Shown here: in pieces, positions 45,247 to 54,833 of the stretch
Numbering within the stretch: the first letter of the stretch is position 1
Layout of the letters: each line of letters begins with the position of its first letter
Origin: Rhizobiales bacterium 64-17
GTDB lineage: Bacteria > Pseudomonadota > Alphaproteobacteria > Rhizobiales > Xanthobacteraceae
Direction: 5' to 3'
Length of the DNA: 64,000 nucleotides
Assembly: GCA_001899285.1 (NCBI GenBank)
Contig: MKWA01000022.1
Location: forward strand, 134,713-198,712
The notes under the pieces: generated by a model
What the model was told of the DNA's origin: nothing
The model's input: the letters and a program-made list of their open reading frames with translations, nothing else
The model's database searches: none
Made by a program: the position numbers and the translations under genes

Positions 45247-45421
45247 AGGACCGGTGCCTCCTTGTTTCTCGATGACGACGTTGCCCCGGTATGCCCGGTG
45301 TGCGCAATCCTCAAGGTAGCAGGACGCAGCGAATGGTGGCGTCGACCGGAAGCCCCATGCAAACCCCTTGCCATTACTGCAGCGCAAGAGGATTTGCTTT
45401 TGCTCGCGACGAAGTCTTGCC

Positions 45422-45470
45422 TTGCGGACCGAAAGCTACTCTACTAGCATTTCATATGTGTGCATATGAA
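45422..45470 (+). promoter_or_regulatory. Promoter with palindromic operator upstream of the hydrolase gene
   Basis: TTGCGG (45422-45427), 17 bases, TAGCAT (45445-45450), then directly the perfect inverted repeat TTCATATG-TGTG-CATATGAA (45451-45470), which would cover the transcription start. The operator ends 27 bases before the ATG at 45498. Its right part (45455-45470) matches 13 of 16 positions of the motif at 59424-59439. Confidence 0.7.
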
Positions 45471-45497
45471 TTTCAACGGCGCGAGTGAGAAGCGAAT

Positions 45498-46355
45498 ATG
45501 CCGCACGTCACCGCAAGCGATAGTACTCGTCTTTATTACGAGGAGGCCGGCACCGGCACGCCGGTCGTTTTCGTCCACGAATACGCAGCCGATTACCGCA
45601 CCTGGGAGCCGCAGATGCAGCGGTTCTCGCGGTCGCACCGCTGCGTCACTTACAGCCAGCGCGGCTATCCGCCGTCCGACATTCCGACCGATCCCGAACG
45701 GTACCTGCAAGACGTCTTCCGCGACGACGTGATCGCCGTCATGGATGCGCTCAAGATCGACAAGGCGCATGTGGTCGGCCATTCCATGGGCGCGGCGACC
45801 GCGCTGCATGTGGGCATCCGTTATCCGGATCGCTGTCTGTCGGTAACCGCGGCCGGCTGCGGCTACGGCTCAAGTCCCGATCCGGCCGTGGTTGAGCAGA
45901 ACCGTGCCGCCTCGCGCGAGACCGGCAAGATGTTCGCGAACGAGCCGATCTCGGTGACGGCGCCGCGCTATGCCAACGGCCCGACGCGGCAGACGCACAA
46001 GAACAAGGATCCGCGCGGCTTCGCGCATTTCGTGCAGATGCTGAGCGAGCATTCGGCGATCGGCCATTCGCTGACCATGATCAATCTGCAGGCGCGCCGG
46101 CCGACGCTCTATGAAATGGAAGCCGACCTCAAGGCGTTCAAGCCGCCGCTTCTCGTGATCGTCGGCGACGAGGACGACTGGTGCGTCGATGCCAGCATCT
46201 ATCTGCGTCGTACGGTGCCGACGGCCGGTCTGATGGTGATCCCGCGTTCGGGACACACCATCACCAGCGAGGAGCCGGACAAGTTCAACGCAGCGTTGGC
46301 CGAACTGTTCGCCGACGCCGAAGCGGGCCGCTGGCTCGCCCACAAACCCGCTTAA
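45498..46355 (+). CDS. Alpha/beta hydrolase
   Basis: A 285-residue serine hydrolase. Nucleophile Ser96 in GHSMGAA, the acid probably in VGDEDDWCVDA, and His253 in RSGHTI complete the triad; the oxyanion region VFVHEYAADYRTW has HE in place of the common HG. It belongs to the broad group of esterases, C-C hydrolases and amide hydrolases; N-formylmaleamate deformylase of nicotinate breakdown has this fold too, but I cannot assign it. It starts an operon with the SDR-fold gene, 17 bases on, and a Liv-type importer further down. Confidence 0.93.
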   Translation: MPHVTASDSTRLYYEEAGTGTPVVFVHEYAADYRTWEPQMQRFSRSHRCVTYSQRGYPPSDIPTDPERYLQDVFRDDVIAVMDALKIDKAHVVGHSMGAATALHVGIRYPDRCLSVTAAGCGYGSSPDPAVVEQNRAASRETGKMFANEPISVTAPRYANGPTRQTHKNKDPRGFAHFVQMLSEHSAIGHSLTMINLQARRPTLYEMEADLKAFKPPLLVIVGDEDDWCVDASIYLRRTVPTAGLMVIPRSGHTITSEEPDKFNAALAELFADAEAGRWLAHKPA

Positions 46356-46372
46356 CCGAGGAGAGACGGACC

Positions 46373-47185
46373 ATGGATCTCAAACTCAAGGGCAAGACCG
46401 CCGTTGTCACCGGCGGCAGCGAAGGCATCGGCAAGGGCATCGCGCTGACGCTTGCACGGGAAGGCGTCGATGTCGCGATCTGCGCGCGGCGCATGGAGCC
46501 GCTGAAGGCGGCTGCGGAGGAAATCGCCAAGGCCACCGGCCGCAAGATCGTGCCGATCACCGCCGATCTGCGCAGCGATGCCGACGCCAAGAAGTTCATT
46601 GCCGAGGCGCACAAGGCGCTCGGCCGCATCGATATCATGGTCAACAATGCCGGTTCGGCCGCCGGCGGCGTGATCGAGCATCTCAGCGAGGACGACTGGG
46701 AGAAGGGGCTGCAGCTCAAATTCATGGGCTATGTGCGCTGCCTGCGCTACGTGCTGCCGATCATGGTCAAGCAAAACGGCGGCCGCGTCGTCAATCTGAT
46801 CGGCAATGACGGCGTCAAGCCGTCCTATTGGGAAATCTGCCCCGGCGCGGCCAATGCCGCCGGCCAGAACCTGACGAAATCGCTCGCCGGACAATACGGC
46901 AGCCACAACATCAGCTTCTGCGCGGTCAATCCGGGCCCGGTGCGCACCGAGCGCTGGGCTGGCCTGGTGGACGCCATGGCGCGCGACATGAAGATTTCAC
47001 GCGAGGAAGCCGACAAGCTGGCGCCGGCGTCGATCCCGCTCGGCCGCATCGCCGAGGTGGAAGAGGTCGCCAATCTGGTGGTGATGATGGCCTCGCCGCT
47101 GATGCACATGGCCAACGGCACGATGATCGAGATCGACGGAGGCCAGGACAAGCCGCTGATGGATCGCTTCCGCGATAAAAAGTGA
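46373..47185 (+). CDS. SDR-fold protein with altered catalytic triad
   Basis: A 270-residue short-chain dehydrogenase fold. The cofactor site looks intact: TGGSEGIGKG (13-22) and NNAG (91-94). The catalytic residues do not: aligning to FabG, the Ser position is Gly144, the Tyr is Pro157 and the Lys is Asn161 (segment CPGAANAAGQN where YxxxK should be). The C-terminal part (VNPGPVRTERW, IDGGQ) aligns without gaps, so this is not a frameshift. It may bind NAD(P) but be inactive as a usual dehydrogenase, or use other chemistry. AGGAGAGACGGACC precedes ATG 46373. Confidence 0.92.
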   Translation: MDLKLKGKTAVVTGGSEGIGKGIALTLAREGVDVAICARRMEPLKAAAEEIAKATGRKIVPITADLRSDADAKKFIAEAHKALGRIDIMVNNAGSAAGGVIEHLSEDDWEKGLQLKFMGYVRCLRYVLPIMVKQNGGRVVNLIGNDGVKPSYWEICPGAANAAGQNLTKSLAGQYGSHNISFCAVNPGPVRTERWAGLVDAMARDMKISREEADKLAPASIPLGRIAEVEEVANLVVMMASPLMHMANGTMIEIDGGQDKPLMDRFRDKK

Positions 47186-47199
47186 CCGGCGCGGCCGGT
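47185..47199 (+). other. Hairpin immediately after the SDR stop codon
   Basis: ACCGGC-GCG-GCCGGT (47185-47199) overlaps the last base of the stop codon. A second imperfect GC-rich hairpin follows (about 47200-47219). There is no T-run, so this could be an mRNA 3'-end or attenuating structure rather than a classic terminator. Confidence 0.5.
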
Positions 47200-47238
47200 G
47201 TGGCGCGCGAGCGCCGCACCGCTGCGACGGACGACGAC

Positions 47239-47267
47239 TTGACAGGTTAGAAGACCGGTCGGACACT
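47239..47267 (+). promoter_or_regulatory. Candidate promoter of the second Liv-type operon
   Basis: A consensus -35 TTGACA (47239-47244) lies 17 bases before a poor -10 (GACACT, 47262-47267), about 95 bases upstream of the binding-protein ATG. The TTTGCGCACATACATT just after it resembles the shared motif of this region at 11 of 16 positions, which is weak. Confidence 0.4.
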
Positions 47268-47360
47268 TTGCGCACATACATTCGCCGGCCGGACGCGAAT
47301 TTCGGACCTTCACACGAGCATGCGTGCGCCGTCGTCGAGGCCACGCGGGGGATGTAACCA

Positions 47361-48587
47361 ATGGACAATCGTCATCTGCACAAGCGTTACCTGCTGACCG
47401 TTGCGCTCGCCGGTGCTGCCGCGATCGCGCTGTTCCGTCCCGCGTCCGCGCAGGACACCATCAAGATCGGCGAGTTGAACAGTTACAAGTCGCAGCCGGC
47501 GTTCCTCGATCCCTACAAGAAGGGCTGGGAACTGGCGATCGAGGAGATCAACGCCAAGGGTGGCGTGCTCGGCAAGAAACTCGAAGTGGTCTCGCGTGAC
47601 GACGGCGCCAATCCAGGCGAGGCGGTGCGTGTCGCCGAGGAACTCGTCACCCGCGAAGGCGTGCCGCTGATTTCCGGTACCTTCCTGTCGCATATCGGTC
47701 TGGCGGTGACGAATTTCGCAGGCCAGAAGAAGGTGTTCTTCCTCGCCGCCGAGCCGCTGACCGACAAGATCACCTGGCAGAACGGCAACAAATACACCTA
47801 TCGCCTGCGCTCCTCGACCTACATGCAGGTGGCGATGCTGATGCCCGCCGCGAAAGCGCTGAAAGCGAAGCGCTGGGCGCTGGTCTATCCGAACTTCGAA
47901 TATGGCCAGTCGGCGGCCGAGAACTTCAAGGCGCTGATGAAGAAAGCGCAGCCTGACGTGGAATTCGTCACCGAGCAGGCACCGCCGCTCGGCAAGATCG
48001 ACGCCGGCGCGGTGGCGCAGGCGATCGACGACGCCAAGCCGGACGCGATCTTCAACGTGTTGTTCGCCGGTGATCTCGCCAAGTTCGTGCGCGAGGGCAA
48101 CACCCGCGGCGTGTTCAAGAATCGCCCGGTGGTGAGCCTGTTGTCCGGCGAGCCGGAATATCTCGATCCGCTCAAGGACGAGGCACCGGTCGGCTGGATC
48201 GTCACCGGCTATCCGCAGGACAAGATCAATACGCCGGAGCACAAGGCGTTCCGCGACGCCTATATGAAGAAGTTCAACGACTATCCGCGGCTCGGCTCGA
48301 TCGTCGGCTACGCGACGATGAAGTCGCTCGCCGCCGGCATCGCCAAGGCCGGCTCGACCGACACCGAGAAGCTGGTGACGGCGTTCGCCGGTCTCAAGGT
48401 CGACAGCCCGTTCGGGCCGTTCATCTATCGCGCCAGCGACCATCAGGCGACCATGGGCGCCTATGTCGGCAAGATCGCGCTGGAGAACGGCAAGGGCACC
48501 ATGACCGACTTCAAATATGTCGACGGCGCGGATGTGCTGCCGCCCGACGATGAAGTGAAGAAGCTGCGCCCGGCGGGCGCGAACTGA
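47361..48587 (+). CDS. Liv-type periplasmic substrate-binding protein
   Basis: A 408-residue class I binding protein with a signal peptide (residues 1-30, ending RPASAQD) and mature start IKIGELNSYKSQPAFLDPYKKGWELAIEEINAKGGVLGKKLEVV. It differs clearly from the pair at 35183 and 37591. Found upstream of a fused LivH-LivM permease and two ATPases, forming a complete second HAAT importer. Ligand unknown. Confidence 0.95.
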   Translation: MDNRHLHKRYLLTVALAGAAAIALFRPASAQDTIKIGELNSYKSQPAFLDPYKKGWELAIEEINAKGGVLGKKLEVVSRDDGANPGEAVRVAEELVTREGVPLISGTFLSHIGLAVTNFAGQKKVFFLAAEPLTDKITWQNGNKYTYRLRSSTYMQVAMLMPAAKALKAKRWALVYPNFEYGQSAAENFKALMKKAQPDVEFVTEQAPPLGKIDAGAVAQAIDDAKPDAIFNVLFAGDLAKFVREGNTRGVFKNRPVVSLLSGEPEYLDPLKDEAPVGWIVTGYPQDKINTPEHKAFRDAYMKKFNDYPRLGSIVGYATMKSLAAGIAKAGSTDTEKLVTAFAGLKVDSPFGPFIYRASDHQATMGAYVGKIALENGKGTMTDFKYVDGADVLPPDDEVKKLRPAGAN

Positions 48588-48642
48588 TCGCTGACGTGAC
48601 GCATCGTCTCTCCCCGGCAGTCGGGGAGAGACACCGCCTCAC

Positions 48643-50529
48643 ATGAATGTCAGCGGATTCATTTTTCAGGCGCTCAACGGCCTGTCATCGGCATCCGGCC
48701 TGTTCTTCGTGGCGGCCGGCCTGTCGCTGATTTTTGGCGTCACCCGCATCGTCAATATCGCCCACGGGTCCCTCTATATGCTCGGGACCTATGTCGCCTA
48801 TTCGCTGGCGACGAAGATCGGCGGCGGCTTCGGCTTCTGGGGCGGCATTGTCATCACCGCGTGCCTCGTTGGTCTGCTCGGCGCGGCCATCGAATTCGTG
48901 TTGTTGCGGCGTATCTACCGCGCGCCCGAACTGTTCCAGCTGCTCGCCACGTTCGCGCTGATCCTGATCATCAACGACGCGACCCTGTGGCTGTGGGGAC
49001 CGGAAGACCTGCTCGGCCCGCGTGCTCCCGGCATGCGCGACGCCATTGAGATTTTCGGCCGGCGGCTGCCGACCTACGATCTGTTCCTGATCGTCATCGC
49101 GCCGGTCGTGCTGTGGATTCTGCATCTGGGACTGGCGCGCACGCGCTTCGGCCGGCTGGTGCGTGCGGCGACGCAGGACCGCGAGATGGTCGGCGCGCTC
49201 GGTGTCAACCAGGCGATGCTGTTCACCGCTGTGTTCGCGCTCGGCTCGTTCCTCGCCGGGCTCGGTGGCGCGCTGCAGGTGGCGCGCGAGCCGGCCAACC
49301 TGGCGATGGACCTCACCGTGATCGGCGACGCCTTCGTCGTCGTCGTGGTCGGCGGCATGGGCTCGATCACCGGCGCGTATCTCGCCGCCGTGATCATCGC
49401 CGAGGTCAAGGCGCTGTGCATCGCCATCGGCACGGTGTCGATGTTCGGCATGTCGCTCAATTTTTCAAAGTTCACGCTGGTCGCGGAATTTCTGGTGATG
49501 GCGGCGGTGTTGATCGCGCGGCCTTACGGACTGCTCGGCCGTCCGCAGGGGGCGGTGCGTGGCGTCGCCGACCCGGAAGACCCGATGCGCCCGGCGACGC
49601 CGGCGCTGAAATTCCTCGGCGTGGTCGTGTTGGGCGCGCTGATGGCGATGCCGTTGATGGCGCAAAGCTCGCCTTACGTACTGATCCTCGGCATCGACGT
49701 GATGATCGCGGTGCTGTTCGCGGCGAGCCTGCATTTCATCATGGGGCCGGGCGGCATGCACTCGTTCGGCCATGCCGCTTATTTCGGTCTTGGTGCCTAT
49801 GGTGCGGCGCTGCTGGTGAAATGGCTCGCCGCGCCCATGGGATTGGCGCTGCTGGCAGCGCCGATCACGGCGCTCCTCGGTGCACTGCTGTTCGGCTGGT
49901 TCGCGGTACGGCTGTCCGGTGTCTATCTGGCGATGCTGACGCTGGCCTTCGCGCAGATTGTCTGGGCCGCCGTGTTCCAGTGGGAAGACCTCACCGGCGG
50001 ATCGAACGGCGTGATCGGCGTCTGGCCGCCGGCGCCGTTCAGCAACAGCAGCGTCTATTTCATCCTGGTGCTGCTGCTCACGGTGATCGGCGTGCTCGCC
50101 TTGCGCCGTATTCTCTTTGCCCCGTTCGGTTATGCGATGCGCGCCGGACGCGACTCGCCGCTGCGCGCCGAGGCGATCGGCATCGATGTGAAACGTGTGC
50201 ACTGGCTCGGCTTTGCTATCGCCGGTCTTGTCTGCGGCGTCGCCGGCGGGTTGTTTGCGTTCGCCAAGGGCTCGATCTCGCCGGAGACAATCGGCGTCGG
50301 CCGTTCCATCGACGGGCTGGTGATGGTGCTGCTCGGCGGCATCCAGACGCTCACCGGGCCGATCGTCGGTGCCTCGGTGTTCGCGGTGCTGCAGGATACG
50401 ATCATGCGCCAGACCGAATATTGGCGCGCGCTGCTCGGCCTCATCATCCTGTTGCTGGTGATGGCGTTCCCGGCCGGCATCGTCGGTGGCGTCATCAATC
50501 TGCTGCGGCGGTGGAGGACAGCATCGTGA
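48643..50529 (+). CDS. Fused LivH-LivM ABC permease
   Basis: A 628-residue permease carrying two domains usually made as separate proteins. Residues about 1-300 are LivH-like ([56 protein letters not shown]). Residues about 320-628 are LivM-like ([47 protein letters not shown]). The linker is the hydrophilic stretch [19 protein letters not shown]. Its stop overlaps the LivG-like start (GTGA). Confidence 0.95.
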   Translation: MNVSGFIFQALNGLSSASGLFFVAAGLSLIFGVTRIVNIAHGSLYMLGTYVAYSLATKIGGGFGFWGGIVITACLVGLLGAAIEFVLLRRIYRAPELFQLLATFALILIINDATLWLWGPEDLLGPRAPGMRDAIEIFGRRLPTYDLFLIVIAPVVLWILHLGLARTRFGRLVRAATQDREMVGALGVNQAMLFTAVFALGSFLAGLGGALQVAREPANLAMDLTVIGDAFVVVVVGGMGSITGAYLAAVIIAEVKALCIAIGTVSMFGMSLNFSKFTLVAEFLVMAAVLIARPYGLLGRPQGAVRGVADPEDPMRPATPALKFLGVVVLGALMAMPLMAQSSPYVLILGIDVMIAVLFAASLHFIMGPGGMHSFGHAAYFGLGAYGAALLVKWLAAPMGLALLAAPITALLGALLFGWFAVRLSGVYLAMLTLAFAQIVWAAVFQWEDLTGGSNGVIGVWPPAPFSNSSVYFILVLLLTVIGVLALRRILFAPFGYAMRAGRDSPLRAEAIGIDVKRVHWLGFAIAGLVCGVAGGLFAFAKGSISPETIGVGRSIDGLVMVLLGGIQTLTGPIVGASVFAVLQDTIMRQTEYWRALLGLIILLLVMAFPAGIVGGVINLLRRWRTAS

Positions 50530-51311
50530 CCGATCTGTCGATCCGCTCACTGGCCAAGGCGTTCGGCGGTGTCCGTGCCGTCAACGACGTGAGCTTCGAG
50601 GTCGCGCGCGGCGAATTTCTGGCGATGATCGGTCCGAACGGCGCCGGCAAGTCGACCTGCTTCAACATGATCAACGGTCAGCTTCGGCCGGATTCTGGCG
50701 AGATCTGGTTCGAGCGCGCCAATCTGGCCGGGCTCGCGCCGCGCGAAATCTGGCGGCTTGGCGTCGGCCGAACCTTTCAGGTTGCGGCGACCTTCGGCTC
50801 GATGACCGTTGTCGAGAACGTACAGATGGCGCTGATCTCGCATGCCGGCGAGACGTATCGGCTGTGGAAGCCTGCGGCGTCGCGGTATCGCGCCCGTGCG
50901 CTCGAGCTGCTGGAACAGGTCGGCATGAAGGATGCCGCCGACCGCGCCAGCCGCGAACTCGCTTACGGCGATGTCAAACGTGTCGAACTGGCCATGGCGC
51001 TCGCCAACGATCCGCGTCTGCTGCTGATGGACGAACCGACCGCGGGCATGGCCCCGCGCGAGCGCAACGCGCTGATCGCGCTGGTGAAGCGGCTGGTGGT
51101 CGAGAAGGGGATTTCGGTGCTGTTCACCGAGCACTCCATGGATGTGGTGTTCGCCCATGCTGATCGCATCATCGTGCTGGCGCGAGGCCGGCTGATCGCC
51201 GACGGCGATGCGCGCACGATCCGCGAGCATCCCAAGGTGCAGGAGGTCTATTTCGGCACCGGCAAGACCTTCGCGCGTGTCGAGCCGAAGCCTTTGGAGC
51301 CGCAGCCATGA
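50526..51311 (+). CDS. LivG-type ABC ATPase
   Basis: A 261-residue ATPase: Walker [10 protein letters not shown], degenerate signature [15 protein letters not shown], Walker [16 protein letters not shown] place the start at the GTG at 50526, which overlaps the permease stop by four bases (GTGA); there is no ATG near the family N-terminus. It ends with a four-base overlap on the LivF-like gene. Confidence 0.94.
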   Translation: MTDLSIRSLAKAFGGVRAVNDVSFEVARGEFLAMIGPNGAGKSTCFNMINGQLRPDSGEIWFERANLAGLAPREIWRLGVGRTFQVAATFGSMTVVENVQMALISHAGETYRLWKPAASRYRARALELLEQVGMKDAADRASRELAYGDVKRVELAMALANDPRLLLMDEPTAGMAPRERNALIALVKRLVVEKGISVLFTEHSMDVVFAHADRIIVLARGRLIADGDARTIREHPKVQEVYFGTGKTFARVEPKPLEPQP

Positions 51312-52033
51312 CAGCGCCGCTCCTCAATGTCGAAAACCTCAACGCTTCGTATGGCGCAGCGCAAATCCTGTTCGATCTGTCGTTCGAGATCGGGCGCGGT
51401 GAGGTTGTCGCCCTGATGGGCCGCAACGGCGCCGGCAAATCGACGACCATGAAGGCGATCATGGGGTTGATGGCGCGGCGCGGCCGCACGACCTTCGACG
51501 GCGTGGATATTTCCCGGATGCGGCCCTACGAGATCGCGCGACGCGGGCTTGGTTTCACGCCGGAGGATCGCCGCATCTTCGTCGATCTGACGGTGATGGA
51601 AAATCTCGATATCGGCCGGCAGCCGCCGCGGCGGTTCGCGGACGGCACCGCCGCGCCGGTGTGGACGCCGCAGCGCCTGTTCACGCTGTTTCCCAATCTC
51701 GGCGAGATGCCGGACCGTCCGGGCGGCGGCATGAGCGGCGGCGAGCAACAGATGCTCACCGTCGCGCGCACGCTGATGGGCAATCCGCTGTTGGTGCTGC
51801 TGGACGAACCGTCGGAAGGCGTGGCGCCGCTGATCGTCGAGCAGATGGCCAACACCATCGTCGAATTGAAGAAGGAAGGGTTATCCATCCTCCTGTCCGA
51901 ACAGAACATGCACTTCGCCGAACTGGTGTCGGATCGCGTCTATTTGCTGGAAAAGGGCCAGATCCGCTGGAACGGCACGATGAAAGAGCTTGCCGGCAAT
52001 GTCGAAATCCAGCGCAACTATCTGACGGTTTGA
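51308..52033 (+). CDS. LivF-type ABC ATPase
   Basis: A 241-residue ATPase: Walker A GRNGAGKSTT, signature MSGGEQQMLTVARTL, Walker B LLVLLDEPSEGVAP, the last two typical of LivF. Its ATG overlaps the previous stop (ATGA at 51308). A MarR-type regulator gene follows 74 bases on, on the same strand. Confidence 0.95.
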   Translation: MTAPLLNVENLNASYGAAQILFDLSFEIGRGEVVALMGRNGAGKSTTMKAIMGLMARRGRTTFDGVDISRMRPYEIARRGLGFTPEDRRIFVDLTVMENLDIGRQPPRRFADGTAAPVWTPQRLFTLFPNLGEMPDRPGGGMSGGEQQMLTVARTLMGNPLLVLLDEPSEGVAPLIVEQMANTIVELKKEGLSILLSEQNMHFAELVSDRVYLLEKGQIRWNGTMKELAGNVEIQRNYLTV

Positions 52034-52080
52034 ATTGTGGCTGTTGTCCTCTCGTGCCGCGACCGACCGAGCCGAACCTG

Positions 52081-52104
52081 TCCATAGGTTGATCCATAGG
52101 TTGT
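52081..52104 (+). repeat. 12-bp tandem direct repeat before the MarR gene
   Basis: TCCATAGGTTGA (52081-52092) is followed directly by TCCATAGGTTGT (52093-52104), three bases before the MarR-type start codon. It covers the place where the ribosome site should be, so a protein bound to the DNA or a structure in the RNA could control the regulator gene. Confidence 0.7.
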
Positions 52105-52107
52105 TCA

Positions 52108-52566
52108 ATGCCCCGGCGTCCCCGGCTGAAACTGCTGCCTGAGGCGGATGCAGCGTCCGCCTATCTGCTCGACGACCAGATCGGCTTTCGCCTGCGGCTG
52201 GCGATGCAGCGACACACTGCGCTGTTCATGGCCGGCATTCCCGGCCGGTTGACGCAGACGCAATTCGCGGCACTGGCGAAGCTGCTCGAGGTCGGTGCCT
52301 GCTCGCAGAACCACCTGGGCCGGCTCATTTATCTCGATGCCTCGACCATCAAGGGCGTGGTCGATCGGTTGCGCGTGCGGGGGCTGGTGGCGATCTGCGA
52401 CGATCCCAACGACCGCCGCCGTCGTGCCGTCACGCTCACTGACAAGGGCCGCAAGGCCACCGAGGCGGCGATCAAGGTGGCGGCGGAGATCACCGCAAAG
52501 ACGGTCGCGCCACTGACGCCGCAGGAGCAGCGGCAGGTGATCACGCTGTTGCGGAAACTGAGTTAG
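52108..52566 (+). CDS. MarR-family transcriptional regulator
   Basis: A 152-residue winged-helix regulator. LTQTQFAALAKLLEVGACSQNHLGRLIYLDASTIKGVVDRLRVRGLV is the helix-turn-helix and DDPNDRRRRAVTLTDKGR is the MarR wing. MarR proteins of this type often respond to aromatic acids or their CoA esters and control adjacent degradation genes. It lies between the second Liv importer and the convergent molybdenum hydroxylase operon, overlapping the latter's stop by four bases. It is a candidate regulator of both. Confidence 0.94.
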   Translation: MPRRPRLKLLPEADAASAYLLDDQIGFRLRLAMQRHTALFMAGIPGRLTQTQFAALAKLLEVGACSQNHLGRLIYLDASTIKGVVDRLRVRGLVAICDDPNDRRRRAVTLTDKGRKATEAAIKVAAEITAKTVAPLTPQEQRQVITLLRKLS

Positions 52567-54833
52567 CGCGCGGCCAGCGCAGCCTTGAGCCGCTGCGGCG
52601 TCACCGGCAATCGCGTGATCAGCCCCGGCATGCCGAGCGCGTCATCGATGGCGGCGGCAATGGCCGCGCCGGCGGCGTTGACGCCGGCTTCACCCGAGCC
52701 TTTCAGGCCGAGCGGATTGAGCGGGCTCGGTGCATCCTCGGAGATCACGATATCCATCGGCGGGATTTCGTGTGCTGTCGGCATCAGATAATCGGCGAAG
52801 GTCACCGACAGCGGCTCGCCGCGCTCGTCGTAAAGAAATTCCTCGAGCAGCGCGCCACCGATCCCCTGCGCGATGCCGCCGGTGATCTGCCCCTCGACCA
52901 GCATCGGATTGACGGCACGGCCGATGTCATAGGCGACCAGATAGCGTTCGACGGTGACGCCGCCGGTCTCGCGGTCGACCTGCACCAGCGCGACATGGAC
53001 GCCGTAGGGATAGACCATGTGGCTCGATTCGAACGAGGCTTCGCTTGACGCACCGTGTGTGGCGTCGATGCTGCGCGCGACATCGGCGATGGCCATCGAC
53101 GGCCCGCTGCCGTCCGTGCGCGCGATCCAGCCGTCGCTGACGGTGAGTTGCGTCGCGTCAGTCTGCATCAGCGGCGCAGCGATGGCGAGCAGCCGCGCGC
53201 GCAGCGCCTCGGCCGCGCGCCGGGTTGCTTCGCCGGTCATCACCGTGACGCGGGAGGCGAAGGCGCCGAGGCCGCGCTCGATGCGATCGGTCTGGCCGTG
53301 GGTGACGCGGATCGTGTCGAACGCGGCGCCGAGCGTCTCCGCGCAGATTTGTGCGATCACCGTCTCGACGCCCTGGCCGATCGAGGCGGCACCGGTAATC
53401 ACCTCGATAGCGCCGGAGGGCGAGAGTTCGATCCGCACGTCGTCATAGGGACCAAGGCCGCTTTTCTCGACGAACATGGCGAGGCCGACGCCGACCGTTT
53501 CGCCGGCCTTGCGGCGCGTGGCAACGGCGTCGCGCAGCGTTTGCCAGCCGGTGGCGTCAATCGCCTTGCGCACCAAGCCGCCATAGTCGCCGGAATCGTA
53601 GACCACCTTGGTGCCGAGCGTATCGACCCGCAGGTCGTAAGGCATATCGGCTTTCTGCAGCAGATTGCGGCGGCGCGCTTCGACCGGGCTGATGCCGGCC
53701 TTGGCGGCGATGGCGTCGAGCAGCCGCTCGCGCGCGAAGGTGCTTTCGTAACGGCCCGGCGCGCGATAGGTGCCGCCTGGTGTCTTATTGGTCAGCCGGA
53801 TATGCCCGACCGCACGATAGGCCGGAATGCGATACGGTCCCGGCAGCATCGCCGCGGCGAGATCGGCGACGGTGGCGCCGTGGGTGCGCACATAGGCGCC
53901 CTGATCGTGGAAGAACTCGTCCTCGACCGCGAGGATATGTCCCTCGGCGTCGATGGCGGCGCGGATGCGGTGTGTCTGCTCGCGCGAATGATTGCAGGCG
54001 ACGAGATTCTCGCGCCGGTCCTCGATCCATTTCACCGGCCGGCCCAGCTTCAGCGCGGCATAGCAGGCGATCACGTCTTCCGGATAAAGCTCGCCACGCA
54101 CGCCGAAACCGCCACCGGTGTGGCCTTCGTAGAGATTGATTGATTTGCGCTCGCGCCCGAGCATGATGGCGATCTGGTCGCGATTCCAGTGCGGCACCTT
54201 GGCGGCGCCGTACATCTCCAGCATGTCATGCTTGGCATCGTAGCGGGCGATGGCGCCGCGCGTTTCCAGCGGCACGCCGGAATGCCGGCCGACGCTCAGG
54301 GTGAGCGAGACGACATGCTGCGCGGTCTTGAACGCCGCGTCGGCATCGCCGTAGCCCTTCTCGATGACAATGACTTCGGTCGGCAGGCCGGGGGCGAAGT
54401 CGCCGGTTTCGCCTGCGGCGTCGAGCACCGCCGGCAATTCCTCGATGTCGATCACAACGAGATCGGCAGCGTCCTCGGCAGTGTAGGCATCACTGGCGAA
54501 CACCACCGCGACCGGCTCACCGACATAGCGCACCTTGTCACGCGCCAGCACATATTGCCGGTAGGGCGCGAGCCCCTTGATATTGGTGAGCCGCACGTCA
54601 ATGGGCGGCAGGTCGGCGACGTCGTCGGCAGTCCACACCGCGAATACGCCCGGCAGCGCGCACGCCTCGCTGGTGTCCACCGAGACGATCCGCCCGTGGG
54701 CGTAGCCCGAGCGGACCACGCGCATCGCAAGCTGATCGGGAAACGAGATATCCGAGGCAAAGCGGCCCTGACCCGTCAGCAGCGGCGGGTCTTCGAGCCG
54801 CTTGCGCGATTGGCCGATGATGCGGCTGGCCAT
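52563..54833 (-). CDS. Molybdenum hydroxylase large subunit 1 (xanthine dehydrogenase/CoxL family)
   Basis: A 756-residue Mo-pterin subunit of the xanthine oxidase family, which hydroxylates aromatic heterocycles or aldehydes using water. It starts MASRIIGQSRKRLEDPPLLTGQGRF; GGGFGVRGELYPED and GTYRAPGRYE line the molybdopterin site, and the catalytic Glu is Glu715 in GSGEAG. The loop GTYRAPGRYE is unlike the form I CO dehydrogenase AYRCSFR, so CO is not the substrate. Last gene of the M-L2-S-L1 operon; its start touches the small-subunit stop. The paralogue at 55312 shares the same small and FAD subunits. Confidence 0.94.
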   Translation of the reverse strand: MASRIIGQSRKRLEDPPLLTGQGRFASDISFPDQLAMRVVRSGYAHGRIVSVDTSEACALPGVFAVWTADDVADLPPIDVRLTNIKGLAPYRQYVLARDKVRYVGEPVAVVFASDAYTAEDAADLVVIDIEELPAVLDAAGETGDFAPGLPTEVIVIEKGYGDADAAFKTAQHVVSLTLSVGRHSGVPLETRGAIARYDAKHDMLEMYGAAKVPHWNRDQIAIMLGRERKSINLYEGHTGGGFGVRGELYPEDVIACYAALKLGRPVKWIEDRRENLVACNHSREQTHRIRAAIDAEGHILAVEDEFFHDQGAYVRTHGATVADLAAAMLPGPYRIPAYRAVGHIRLTNKTPGGTYRAPGRYESTFARERLLDAIAAKAGISPVEARRRNLLQKADMPYDLRVDTLGTKVVYDSGDYGGLVRKAIDATGWQTLRDAVATRRKAGETVGVGLAMFVEKSGLGPYDDVRIELSPSGAIEVITGAASIGQGVETVIAQICAETLGAAFDTIRVTHGQTDRIERGLGAFASRVTVMTGEATRRAAEALRARLLAIAAPLMQTDATQLTVSDGWIARTDGSGPSMAIADVARSIDATHGASSEASFESSHMVYPYGVHVALVQVDRETGGVTVERYLVAYDIGRAVNPMLVEGQITGGIAQGIGGALLEEFLYDERGEPLSVTFADYLMPTAHEIPPMDIVISEDAPSPLNPLGLKGSGEAGVNAAGAAIAAAIDDALGMPGLITRLPVTPQRLKAALAAR

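Noticed and set aside
47239-47283. Fourth member of the shared operator set upstream of the second Liv operon
   Set aside because: TTTGCGCACATACATT matches only 11 of 16 positions and is not palindromic, too weak to claim.
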